From Mesostigma viride (taxonomy: Eukaryota > Streptophyta > Mesostigmatophyceae > Mesostigmatales > Mesostigmataceae), in NCBI GenBank assembly GCA_009746045.1, contig RPFO01000579.1, positions 1,083,076 through 1,147,075 on the forward strand: a stretch of 64,000 nt of DNA. Reading direction: 5' to 3'. The notes beneath the pieces were generated by a model. The model saw only the letters and a list, made by a program, of their open reading frames with translations, ran no database searches and was not told where the DNA came from. The translations under genes were made by a program, and so were the position numbers. Below are positions 1 through 11,100 of the stretch, in pieces. Position 1 is the stretch's first letter. Every line of letters starts with the position of its first letter.

Positions 1-168
1 AAAGGCCTCGAGCGCCAGGCAGTCCAGCCAAAGCTGAGCAGACGCCGGCTGCTCAATGAGCGTGATGTCCTCGGCATGAATCAGATCAGCGAGTAAGTTC
101 TGCTTGTTGCAACAAGCATGGTCGGCCCCCCTTCCCCGGACTCACTCTGAATCTCCCTCCGTAGGTGA
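1..168 (+). CDS. 3' end of a gene entering from the left (partial, unrecognised)
   Basis: Bases 1-93 read as an open, protein-like frame of 31 codons (ending NQISE) before TAA at 94-96. The last codon overlaps a strong donor: after base 92 comes GTAAGT, and an acceptor ending TCCGTAG lies at 164. Splicing would join GA to G and give GAG TGA, so the protein ends with the same Glu whether or not the intron at 93-164 is removed. The fragment is too short to recognise a family. The remaining exons lie left of the window. Confidence 0.45.
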
Positions 169-1570
169 TCTCTAAAACTCAAGTATCACTCCAATTTGGA
201 TGCAACAGTCAACGGATGCAGTCACTTCTAGTAGAAACGAGCTAGCTGCACGCTGCATGTTTAGCGTAAGCATGTAGGGGGGTGCTTATATTCAAATGCG
301 GAAGCATTTAGTTTCAATTATAAAGCAATAAGGCAGCAGGATACATATATATGACAAGGGGAAATGTTGTGTAAGGCAAGCAATGTGGCCGCACATCACA
401 TCATGCCACATCACCCCGGTTGGCAACCTGTTGCTAGAAATTCTGCCTCAACCGTGTGCAATGGATCAGCTGACAACAAATCCATATCTATCGATACTAT
501 ATAAGGTGCGATCTGGTTTAAAATCACGCATATCTAGGCTTCCCACTTCTCGTATCATATTGAAGCAAGGCCACACAAACTGGCGCACGATGTAACTCCT
601 TAGCCGGAGCATATCGACAGGTCACCAAGAAACGCGACCATAGGAAGCTTATACATGTGCCCGTGTTCTCCTCCCAACACTGGGGAGTATCCACAGCACA
701 CATTTTATCTTCTACACATCCACTAAACCATCAGTCCCGTCCATCCTAATGAGAAAAAGTTCCTTGTGACCACACCGACCAGAATTCTGACCGCCGCTCG
801 CCTTGCCACAGGAACCTTGGTGAATTGCGCAAGGCCCACCAAGAGGAAGGAGCCCCCAGCAACTCTTCTGGCCAGCCTGCCTAGTGTCTTATCTGTACGT
901 CTCAACTATTGGACGTAATTATGTTACGGTCGTCCCAAATTATATATATCGTGTCACAGTCCAACAACAAACAGTAAACTAAATGCTGTCGACTGGTACG
1001 CGGGCATACCTGAAAAACTAATAGTAGCTCAAGCATGGTTCGAACCCTCATTATATATATAGCCCCAGTACCAGAGGGGGTGAAACCGGTGCACGGCCAC
1101 ATCAGTATTGCTGGTCACCCCCCCTTACTGCAGCGATGACCCACCCCCAGATGAAGAAGAGCTCTGGATGTACCCAGGTCCTCCACTTTGTCAACCGTCC
1201 GCCCTCCCACCCTCCAGCCAGCCCCGCGCATGCTGCCACCGACCTCCCCGGTTGATGCCACCTTGCAGCTCGCGGTGAGCCTCGCAAACTTTCAAGTAAT
1301 CTTGATCACACATCGCCGACCGCCGACCGCAGGCCACTCCCACCCATGAAACACACTGGCTCTGCTGGCTGTTATCCCGCCGTGAAGCATATCTAGGCCC
1401 GTGGTTTGTTCCGAAGGGGCCCAGTGACTATTTACGCAGCCGACAGGTTAGATACCAGTAGGGGGGGCCTACTGGCTGCTGTCCCGATCCCTCCAAGACG
1501 GCCTTCTGGCCGCTGTACCAATCCCTCCAAGACGGCCTACTGGCCGCTGTACCAATCCCTCCAAGACGGC
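169..1570. other. Intergenic region, no gene recognised
   Basis: AT-richer than the exons that follow. A 56-codon minus-strand frame from the ATG at 890 to 723 is open but has no motif I recognise and no splice signals. Close to the next gene, at about 1,470-1,635, lies a 34-bp tandem repeat. Confidence 0.5.
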
Positions 1571-1635
1571 CTACTGGCTGCTGTACCAATCCCTCCAAGA
1601 CGGCCTACTGGCTGCTGTCCCGATCCCTCCGCCGC
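1470..1635. repeat. 34-bp tandem repeat, about 5 copies
   Basis: Units carry the core CCCTCCAAGACGGCCTACTG and alternate GCCGCTGTACCAAT with GCTGCTGTCCCGAT. The array reaches into the presumed last exon of the coiled-coil gene. As a result two different reading frames of that exon both end in Ser-Ser-Gln-stop, at 1,605 and at 1,571. Confidence 0.8.
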
Positions 1636-2193
1636 CCGCCACCCCGCCCGTTGCCCAGCGGCGGAGGCACCGTGATCGACCCGCTCGGCCGCCCCTCGCC
1701 CCCGGGCGCGTTCTGGAACATGTGCACGCTGCCGCCGCCGGTGCCTGCGTTCGGCCTACCTGGCTCCTCCTGCGCAAACCCGGGCATGACCTCGTGCGGC
1801 TCCCGCCGCTGCCAGGGAGACTGCGCGCCGCCGGCCTCCCCATCCTTGCTCCCGCCCCCTCCCCCTCCTCCACTCCCTCCTGAGCGCGCGCCTCCGCCAG
1901 CAGATCCTCGAGCGTGGTCTCGGGCTCGTCGTCCTCCTCGGTGTCGCTATCAGAATCCGAGTTGACCCCGCCCCCGGCCTGGAGCAGCCGCAGCAGGTCC
2001 AGGCTGCTCTTGTCGCCGACCCAGGCGTCGTCGTCGTCGCCGCCGTCGGCCGCGGCGCCCGCGTCCAGGGACCCCAGGGGGGACTGCCCCTCCATCGCCT
2101 CGTCCTCCACATACTCCCCGATGTCGTCGCCGGGGAAACCGTCCGCGTCGTCGGCCGCTTGCGCCTCGGCGGCTGCCTCGGCCGAGAAGTCCG
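1571..2193 (-). CDS. Last exon of MFP1-like gene: acidic tail, end uncertain
   Basis: After the acceptor CCCCGCAG the frame runs ADFSAEAA.. with long Asp/Glu stretches ([30 protein letters not shown]). Past about 1,870, in a run of G-rich triplets, this frame becomes Arg/Gly/Pro-biased and stops at 1,571. A second frame from the same point reads more naturally (..[15 protein letters not shown]..) and stops at 1,605. A small intron or an indel in the G-rich tract could join the two; I cannot decide between them. Confidence 0.5.
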
Positions 2194-5100
2194 CTGCGGG
2201 GGCGAGGGGGACAGCACAAAGAAGAGAGTGTGGGGGGGGCAAAGAAAAAACAAGAGGGGGGGGGGGGAACAAAAAACAAGGGGGGGGCGAGACCAAGATA
2301 GAGGGGGGGGGGGGCGAAAACAAGATAGAGAAGGTGTGTGTGTGTGTGTGTGGAAGAAAAAACAAGAGGGGGGGGGGAGAAAAATAAGGGGGAGGGCGAG
2401 ACCAAGATAGAGGGGGGGGGGGGGGGGGGGGGGGACAGGGGGAGGCAGTACTGAGAAGGTTCGTTAGCTGATGAAACACATGACTTGGCCGGGAGGTCGT
2501 CCAAAAGCACAAGGGATAGGGCAAAGAAAAGTTGTTCATGGTAGTCAATCTGGTTGGTTACTTATTTATTTAGTTTAGTTTTGCATCAGCCGAGACATCA
2601 GCCGGGGGGAAGAGGGCCCTAGTTTAAAGAAACAGAAAAGGGTACGAGAAACAAAAAACGTGAACAAAAGGCACCAAGAGAAATCCCTACCTTGCCTTAG
2701 GTGCAGGTGCAGGCAGAGGACATACGTATACAGCCCCTAGCCTGAACAACCACCCCATCGAACCACCCTGACACCTTATTGCCACGCCCTTTTTACCGCA
2801 TGTCAGGCTGCCCACCTTGCTCGAGGCGCACGCGCAGGCAGCTGTTCCATACAAGCCCATCTTACACCCTACCTAACACCCCATCTACCCCCCCCCCTAA
2901 TTAAAAGCACGCAAGACTGCCCACCCTGCTTGAGGCGCGCACCCAACCATCTCCCTACCACCTCCAGCCCTATCTGACGCCCTATCTAACAGGATATCTA
3001 ACACCCCCTAATTAAAAGCGAGCAAGACACACCACCTCCAGCCCTATCTAACGCCCTAGTTCGCTGCCCTGATAATAGCAAAGGTGCCCGGCCGCCTACC
3101 TTGCTTGAGGCGCGCGCGCAGGCGGTCGACCTCCCCCCGGAGCATGGCGGCCTGCTGGCCCAGGGAGGATGCGTTCTGGCGCTCCACCCCGAGCGCGTAG
3201 GTCAGCGCCTGCACCTCGGAGACCAGCTTCTCGTTCTCTGCCATCTCTGCCTCCCGCTCGCGTGCACGCTCCTGGTCGCGCGTCGCCTCGTCCGCGCGCG
3301 CCACCTGACGGGTTGGTTGGTTGGTTGGTTGGTTGGTTGGTTGGTTGGTTGGTTGGTTGGTTGGTTGGTTGGTTGGTTGGTTGGTTGGTTGGTTGGTTGG
3401 TTGGTTGGTTGGTTGGTTGGTTGGTTGGTTGGTTGGTTGGTTGGTTGGTTGGTTGTTGGTTGGTTGGTTGGTTGGCTGGTTGGTTGGTTGGTTGGTTGGA
3501 TGGTTGAATGGTTGGATGGTTGAATGGTTGTTGGTTGGATGGTTGAATGGTTGGACGGCTGAATGGTTGGATGGTTGAATTGTTGGTTGATTGAATGGTT
3601 GGTGGGCGGGCGGGTGGGTGGGTGGGTGGGTGGGTGGGTGGGTGGGTGGGTGGGTGGGTGGGTGGGTGGGTGGGTGGGTGGGTGGGTGGGTGGGTGGGTG
3701 GGTGGGTGGGTGGGTGGGTGGGTCGGTGGGTCGGTGGGTCAGTCGGTCAGTCGGTCAGTTGGTCGGTCGGTCGGTCGGTCGGTCGGTCGGTCGGTCGGTC
3801 GGTCGGTCGGTCGGTCGGTCGGTCGGTCGGTCGGTCGGTCGGTCGGTCGGTCGGTCGGTCGGTCGGTCGGTCGGTCGGTCGGTCGGTCGGTCGGTCGGTC
3901 GGTCGGTCGGTCGGTCGGTCGGTCGGTCGGTTGGTCGGTCGGTCGGTCGGTCGGTCGGTCGGTCGGTCGGTCGGTCGGTCGGTCAGTCGGTTGGTGGGTT
4001 GGTTAGTTGGGTGGGTGGGTGGGTGCGCATGCGTGCGTGGGCGTTGACGATTATGTATATGTGTGTGGAGGGTGTGGGGTGTGGGGTGTGGGGGGAGTAC
4101 AAGTGGCAGGACAGAGGTACAGAAAATGTGGGCAATAGAGAGATTGGGATATGAGCCGCAGAATTTATTTTGGGGGGGGAGCATTGATGCAAAGGCCAGG
4201 TCATGGATTTGGGGTGATGAGCCACAGCCGAGGTTTGATTACATGGAAGGGTTGGGGTTTGGGGAGGGGGGTGGGGGCCAGGGGAGGGGGGATGCAAGGG
4301 CCAACGGCGGCGTTGGGGGGCCCTTGACGCAGGCTGGGAAATATCCCGATACTGATGCAGGCAACTGGCGGCGGAGCCAAAGGAGCTAGGCCACCTGGAA
4401 GTTGAGATGCCATGGGGAGGCATGGGCATGGGCTATGGGCGACAAGCAACGACATGGAACCTATTGGGACGTAAGGGCCATGGCCAAAAAGGCACGACAC
4501 GGAGCCTATTCGGACTAGTAGCACGCCTATTCACAAAGTGGCACGCTTGATCACCTTGTGTCCAAAAAGGCACGACACGGAGCCTGGTCGGACACAAAAG
4601 GTAGGGCAGAAGTTTGGTAATGGATGTACCCAAGAAGGACGCAGAGGCATAAAATTTGGCATGAAACCACCCCTTTTCAAATCAAAAGCTTCAGATGCAT
4701 TGGCTTGTGTCATCAGATCCCCTTTGACAGGGGAGTCATATGGTACGGACAAGTACAGTGCAACTCATCAGCAGCCGAGGAAGGAGTAGAGGAAAATTTC
4801 TTTTACAAAGGAAAATGTCTACAAATAACAGAGAAATGCTGGCTTCAGATGCATTGGCGTGTGTCATCAGATCCCCTTTGACAGGGGAGTCATATGGTAC
4901 GGACAAGTACAGTGCATCTCATCAGCAGCCAAGGAAGGAGTAGAGGAAAATTTCTTATATAAAGGAGATATCTCCAAATAACAGAGAAAAGCTGGCTTCA
5001 GATGCATTGGCTTGTGTCATCAGATCCCCTTTGACAGGGGAGTCATATGGTACGGACAAGTACAGTGCAACTCATCAGCAGCCGAGGAAGGAGTAGAGGA

Positions 5101-8100
5101 AAATTTCTTTTATAAAGGAAAATGTCTACAAATAACAGAGAAATGCTGGCTTCAGATGCATTGGCTTGTGTCATCAGATCCCCTTTGACAGGGGAGTCAT
5201 ATGGTACGGACAAGTACAGTGCAACTCATCAGCAGCCGAGGAAGGAGTAGAGGAAAATTTCTTTTATAAAGGAAAATGTCTACAAATAACAGAGAAATGC
5301 TGGCTTCAGATGTATTGGCTTGTGTCATCAGATCCCCTTTGACAGGGGAGTCATATGGTACGGACAAGTACAGTGCAACTCATCAGCAGCCGAGGAAGGA
5401 GTAGAGGAAAATTTCTTTTATAAAGGAAAATGTCTACAAATAACAGAGAAATGCTGGCTTCAGATGCATTGGCGTGTGTCATCAGATCCCCTTTGGCAGG
5501 GGAGTCATATGGTACGGACAAGTACAGTGCAACTCATCAGCAGCCGAGGAAGGAGTAGAGGAAAATTTCTTTTATGAAGGAAATATCTCCAAATAATAGA
5601 GAAATGCTGGCTTCAGATGCATTGGCTTGTGTCATCAGATCCCCTTTGGCAGGGGAGTCATATGGTACGGACAAGTACAGTGCAACTCATCAGCAGCCGA
5701 GGAAGGAGTAGAGGAAATTTTCTTTTATGAAGGAAATATCTCCAAATAATAGAGAAATGCTGGCTTCAGATGCATTGGCTTGTGTCATCAGATCCCCTTT
5801 GGCAGAGGAGTCATATGGTACGGACAAGTACAGTGCAACTCATCAGCAGCCGTAAGAAAAGTCCAAAAGAAAAACATCGGATACGAAACTGCTAACTACA
5901 GAAAAGGGATATTTCAGAAGGGGAACAATATAATGATATAACAATCCCCATGAAGGGGAAAGCCCTGGACTACTTTTCCATTAACATGCTTTGTTGCAAA
6001 CAAGCTCGCGTCTAGCCTAGCCATGTCATTTAACCCCTCCTGGTCCTCCTCCCTGGCCCCCTTCTTGGCTGATGCCTTAACCTCAAGCCCACTAATGACA
6101 ACTTCTACTACAGACAGCCACCCTTTGCAGCCATTTGCAGTCTTCCTCCCTGGCCCTCTCATCGGCACGCTCCTTTAATGCTAGCACCCTCGACAAAAAT
6201 AGCTTGACATGTCCACAACGCTAGCATGAACCCCCATGATGCATGGGTTCATAAACCCCTCACCTCGCGGCCCCTCCTCCCTCCCTCGCCCGCTCCTTTG
6301 ACATATCCTTTGGTACATCTCCTTCACACCAAATATTCCCACTAATCCAACGAACCACGAAACCTTCTTTATGACAAGTCGTCCCCATCTCACCTCGCGA
6401 TCCTCCTCCCTCGACCGCTCCTTTGCGCGCTCCATCTCACGCAGCTCGCGCGCCACGCGCAGGCCCTGCGTCAGCTCGTCCTGCTTGGCTACGATGCGCG
6501 CGCGGAAATCGTCCGCGAGCTCGGGCTCCGACGTGCGCATCTGGCGACCGGAACCGTGGGTGTCGGGCATAGAAGGGGGACAGCGGTCAGCATTAAGGAT
6601 TGTACGTGGCAAAGGCTCCGACGTGCGCATCTGGCGACCGCGATGGTGGGATGAGGTCAAGAAGGTCAACCATCGTCAGCACCACAGGAGTTGGGAATAC
6701 ACCTATGGTGCTGTACAAGGGGGACAGCTGCTAGCACAAAAGATTATACGGGGCTCCGACTCCGACCTGGGCATCTGGGGGACGAGAGGGAGAAGAAGAG
6801 GGAGGGCGAGAGGGTGGTCGTGAGGGATGGCGAGAGGGAGAAGAAGAGGGAGGGCGAGAGGGTGGTCGTGAGGGAGGGCGAGAGGGAGAAGAAGAGGGAG
6901 GGTGAGAGGGTGGTCGTGAATAATGGTTAGAGAAAAAAGAGGAGTGAGCCTCCGACGTGCGCGGCTGGCGAGGAAGCCACAATGAGGGGTGGTGGAGGTG
7001 ATGATGGGGCAACATGAGGGGCAGAGGGAACGATGGTAAGCACAAAGGATTACAAGGGACCACCAAGCCACCCCTACTGTAGTGACCGTGGACCCACCTG
7101 CTTCTCGAGCGATTTCTGCTGCGACAGTGACCTTACAGTGACCACTAGCTAGCCAACCCTATAGTGACAACCAGCCATCCCTACAGTGACCGTTGCACGG
7201 ACCTGCTTCTCGAGCGCAATGCGGAGCTCCATCTCGACCTCGAGCGCCTTCTGCAGCACCTCCATCTCCTGGCGCACTTCAGTCACCTCGCCCGCCATGG
7301 CCTCCAGCCCCCGCTGCGTCGCCCGCAGCGCAGCCTCCCCCTCGCGCAGCTGCCGCGCGTTGGCCTCCATGGCCTCCTTGGCCAGTCCGCGCTCGCGCTT
7401 GCGGCCCCACTGCGCGTTGGCCACCGCCGCGCGCTCGTCCAGCAGCGACTGCCAGAGGGTCTCGGTTTCGGCCTGTAGGGGTGCGTGTGGGCGTGGGTGC
7501 AAGCATAAACGATGAAGCACAAGATAATAGTATGAGAAGAATAGATGGTAGTATGAGAAGAACAAATAGTAGTATGAGAAGAATGCCACAGCGTCTCGGT
7601 TTCGGACTGGGGGGCTCCATGGGGGGCAGGGCATGGGGCGGGTAGGAGGGGTGGATCCATGCGCTGCAATGTGAGAAATGAGCCACGGCGTCCCGGTTTA
7701 GGCCTGTAGGTGTGTGCGCAAACATAGGCGATGAAGCACAGGATGTGAGGGGAATGACACCGCATCTCGGTTTCGGACTGGGGAGGGGAGAGGGCAAAGG
7801 GGCAGGGGGGAAGCGCCCAAGCACAGGCTTTCGCACAACATGTGATCGGTGACAATGTTGTGAGACACGCGCAACGGCGTCTCGGTCTCGGACTAGGGGC
7901 ATTGTGAGATGGTCGTGAGGGAAGCGGGGCCAGGGAGGAGCTACGGGGCCGGATCTGGATTGTGAAAATGTTGAGGTGCAAAAGAAAGCGGGGGGGAAGG
8001 GGAAGGGTGGCTGGGAGGCCGATGGCAGGCGGGTGCCCCACGAGAAACTTGAGGCCACATCAACCTTACACAGAAAACGAGGAAAGTCAAGTAGTAAAGT

Positions 8101-11100
8101 AAAGTACACGAGTGCAGAAGGGGCTGGAGGGAGAAAACGGAGGGGGGGAAGGGGGTGGGAGGGTGGGAGGAGAGGGAGGTAGAGTTCAAGGCAGAAACGA
8201 TCACGAAGCATATGCCTTCCCACAAGCGCCACAGGGCAGAGTATAATTCGGTTTCCATCAGTACTTTACTATAACTTGCTATATTAGATATTACCACTCA
8301 CACAGAATACGATATTCCCTCGGCTGCCACGCCCAAGTCCTCCACAAGTTGTCACCATAAAAAACCACTATAACCAGCCACACCGGCACTGTGACCCACC
8401 TTGAGGTCGGCAGCCTGCTCCTGTGCCACGCCCAACTCCTCCACCAGCTGTTCGATCTTTTGCTCCAGCTCACGCTGCATGGTCGTCGCCTCCGCACGTG
8501 CGATGATGGCCGACTGGGGAGGTGAGCGGGCAGGTGGGTGGGGGTGGGGTGGGGGTGGGGGTGGGGGTGGGGGGGGGGTGGGGTGGGGGTGGGGTGGGGG
8601 TGGGGTGGGGTGGGGGTGGGGGTGGGGGTGGGGTGGGGGGGGGTGGGGTGGGGGTGGGGGTGGGGGTGGGGTGGGGGTGGGGGTGGGGGTGGGGGTGGGG
8701 GTGGGGGTGGGGGTGGGGGTGGGTGAGGGGGGAGGGGTCGCAGTCAAAGGATGCCAAATTAAACGAGACTTGGCGTAGAAATCCCAAAATTTCAGTCACG
8801 TGGCTTGGAATAGGGGTCCCTACAGGTTCCGGCCGGGCGCCCGTGCTGTCTGTGCATGAGTGTGAATGCCCATCAGCAGGAAAAATCACATGCTTTTTGG
8901 CTGTTCATCCATGGCTGCTAATCCACTACTCACTTGCCGTTCACCAGCCCAGTGAACCTTTGCATCCATTTCACCAGGCCTAGATCCTCCCACAGCATAT
9001 CGATCCAATGACGTGATAGAGCTGATTTCCGAATAGCACTTACTTCCCATTCCTCCTCCCCTTCGCTCCCCTCACCTTCTTGACCAGCCCCAGGTCCTCC
9101 CGCAGCGTATCGCTCGTCTGCCGCTCGTCCGCCAACGCCTCGGCCAGCTCGATCGTCTCCGCGCGCAGCGCCTCGGTCGCCTCCTTGAGGCCTCTCAGCT
9201 CCACCGCGATGCTCTCGCGCGCACTCTTCTCCCACTTGTTCTCGCGCTCGAGCGCCTCCAGCATTCGCGCCTCGGCGTCGCGCCGCCGCTTCTCGCCCAG
9301 CAGCTTGGCCTCGAGCTCCTGTTGGGGGGGGAGGTGTGTGTGTGGGGGGGGGGGGGGGAGAGGTTACTAATATGACACCAATGAAGAAAAATTATTGACA
9401 CATCACAAAAGGATGAGTTGTAGTGCAGCTTTGCCTCTAGCTCCTGTAAGTCCTATGGACAGGCGAGATTGTGATATTCGTTGACGGGAGGAGATGGGAG
9501 ATCCTTTTTCTTGCATGTACTACTACTAGAAGTAGATGCAAGAATAAGGATCAGAACCAAGTCGCGCAGGAAAAGACAGCCTGGCCTCCAGCTCCTGGGG
9601 GCGGGACAGAAAAAACCTAACAAGTCCCAGAAAGAATTGAGGTCCCCCCACGCAGGGGCATTGAATTCGAGAAAAGAAGTCCCCTTCACCTGGGCCTTCT
9701 TGGTGAGCCATGCCTGCGCCCACCCCACCCAACCACCCCGCCCCTGTCCAGCATCATCTCCTCATGCTTTCCTAAACATTGCACCTAGTACTGGTGTAGC
9801 CAAGCGACTGAAACCAACAACCCCTCACCTGCGCCTTCTTGGTGAGCAATGCCTGCGCCCCTTTCCCGTCCAGCATCATCTCCTCCAGCTTCTTCACCGT
9901 CGCGTCGCGCGCCGACACCAGCACGCGCTCCTTCTCGAGGGCATCATTAGAGTCCGCCAGCTGGCAAGGTTACGGGGAAAGCACACGCGTGAAAGAATTA
10001 TCTGCTAGCTTCTCAAAAAAAAAAAAGAAAAGAGGCAGACCCTGAAGTTTAACATCGCAACGGTCGAGTCCGCTAGCTGGCAGCCGGCAGGGCAAGGACG
10101 AGAGGGATTAGGGAGGCATCAAAGTTTGCCGCAAAACCAGCCAGGGCATTCCCTGAACTATGTTCAGCACTATGCAATAGCTAACGAAGATGCGAGACAA
10201 GCAGAGATGCGGATGCCCAGAAATGGGAAATGGGGAGGGACACGCGCCAGCTCACTTGTCTTCTTGACCGCCCAGTCTACATCACTATGGACACTACAGT
10301 AACGTTACTAAACATTACTATCAGTACCTATCTATCGTGGTCTCATTTTTCTTACAGTAACGTTACCACATAATGCTGCCCCCCCACACACACCTTGCGC
10401 AGCAGGTCCCGGTTGGCCTCCTCCAGCACCTCGATGTCCCTCCGCAATGCCTCTGCCACCCCCTTGCTCTGCTCCAGCGCCGCCTCCAGCATCTCCACAT
10501 CTGACCGCAGCTGCTCCCCCAGCAGCTTGCTCTGCTCCAGCGTGCGCTCCAGCCCGGCCTTCTCGTTCGACAGCGCATCGATCGCACCCCCCGCGGTGGA
10601 CAGCTTGTCCAGGCCATCAGTCACCTCCTGCTTGAGGCGGGCCACCTCAGCTGGTGATTGGGGAAAGGGGGGGGGGGGGGGGGGAACAAATGCAAGGGGG
10701 AGGGGGGGGCAAATGCAAGCACACGTTGTCAAGTCAGTATTTTTGGGGGGGGGGAATGGATGCAAGAACCAAGCGCGCATGTGGTGAAGTCAACAGTTTT
10801 CCCTCCTAGCGGCAAAGAATATAGTAGTAAAAAATAGCCACGTAGGGACTGAGGCGGAGAAGTGCTGGGGTGGTATCTAGTATACATAGTCACTTCACGG
10901 TATAAGCAACTTCACAACGACTCACCCTGCAGCCCCTCCTCGGACGCCATCAGCCCGTTGACGCGCTTGGTGAGCTCCTCCCCCTTGAGGTTGAGCTGCG
11001 AGATGAGCGCCTGCATCATAGTGACCGACTCCACCATCGCGGCCACGCGCTCCTCCGCCGCGAGCTCCGCCTGTGTGCCGCAGGGAGTGCGTGAAAGAGG

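Noticed and set aside
3101-4047. Long open frames ([24 protein letters not shown])
   Set aside because: Translation of tetranucleotide arrays; all frames are open.
8930-9010. Additional exon near exon 8 ([11 protein letters not shown])
   Set aside because: Degenerate copy of the exon 8 end; frame and donor are not kept.
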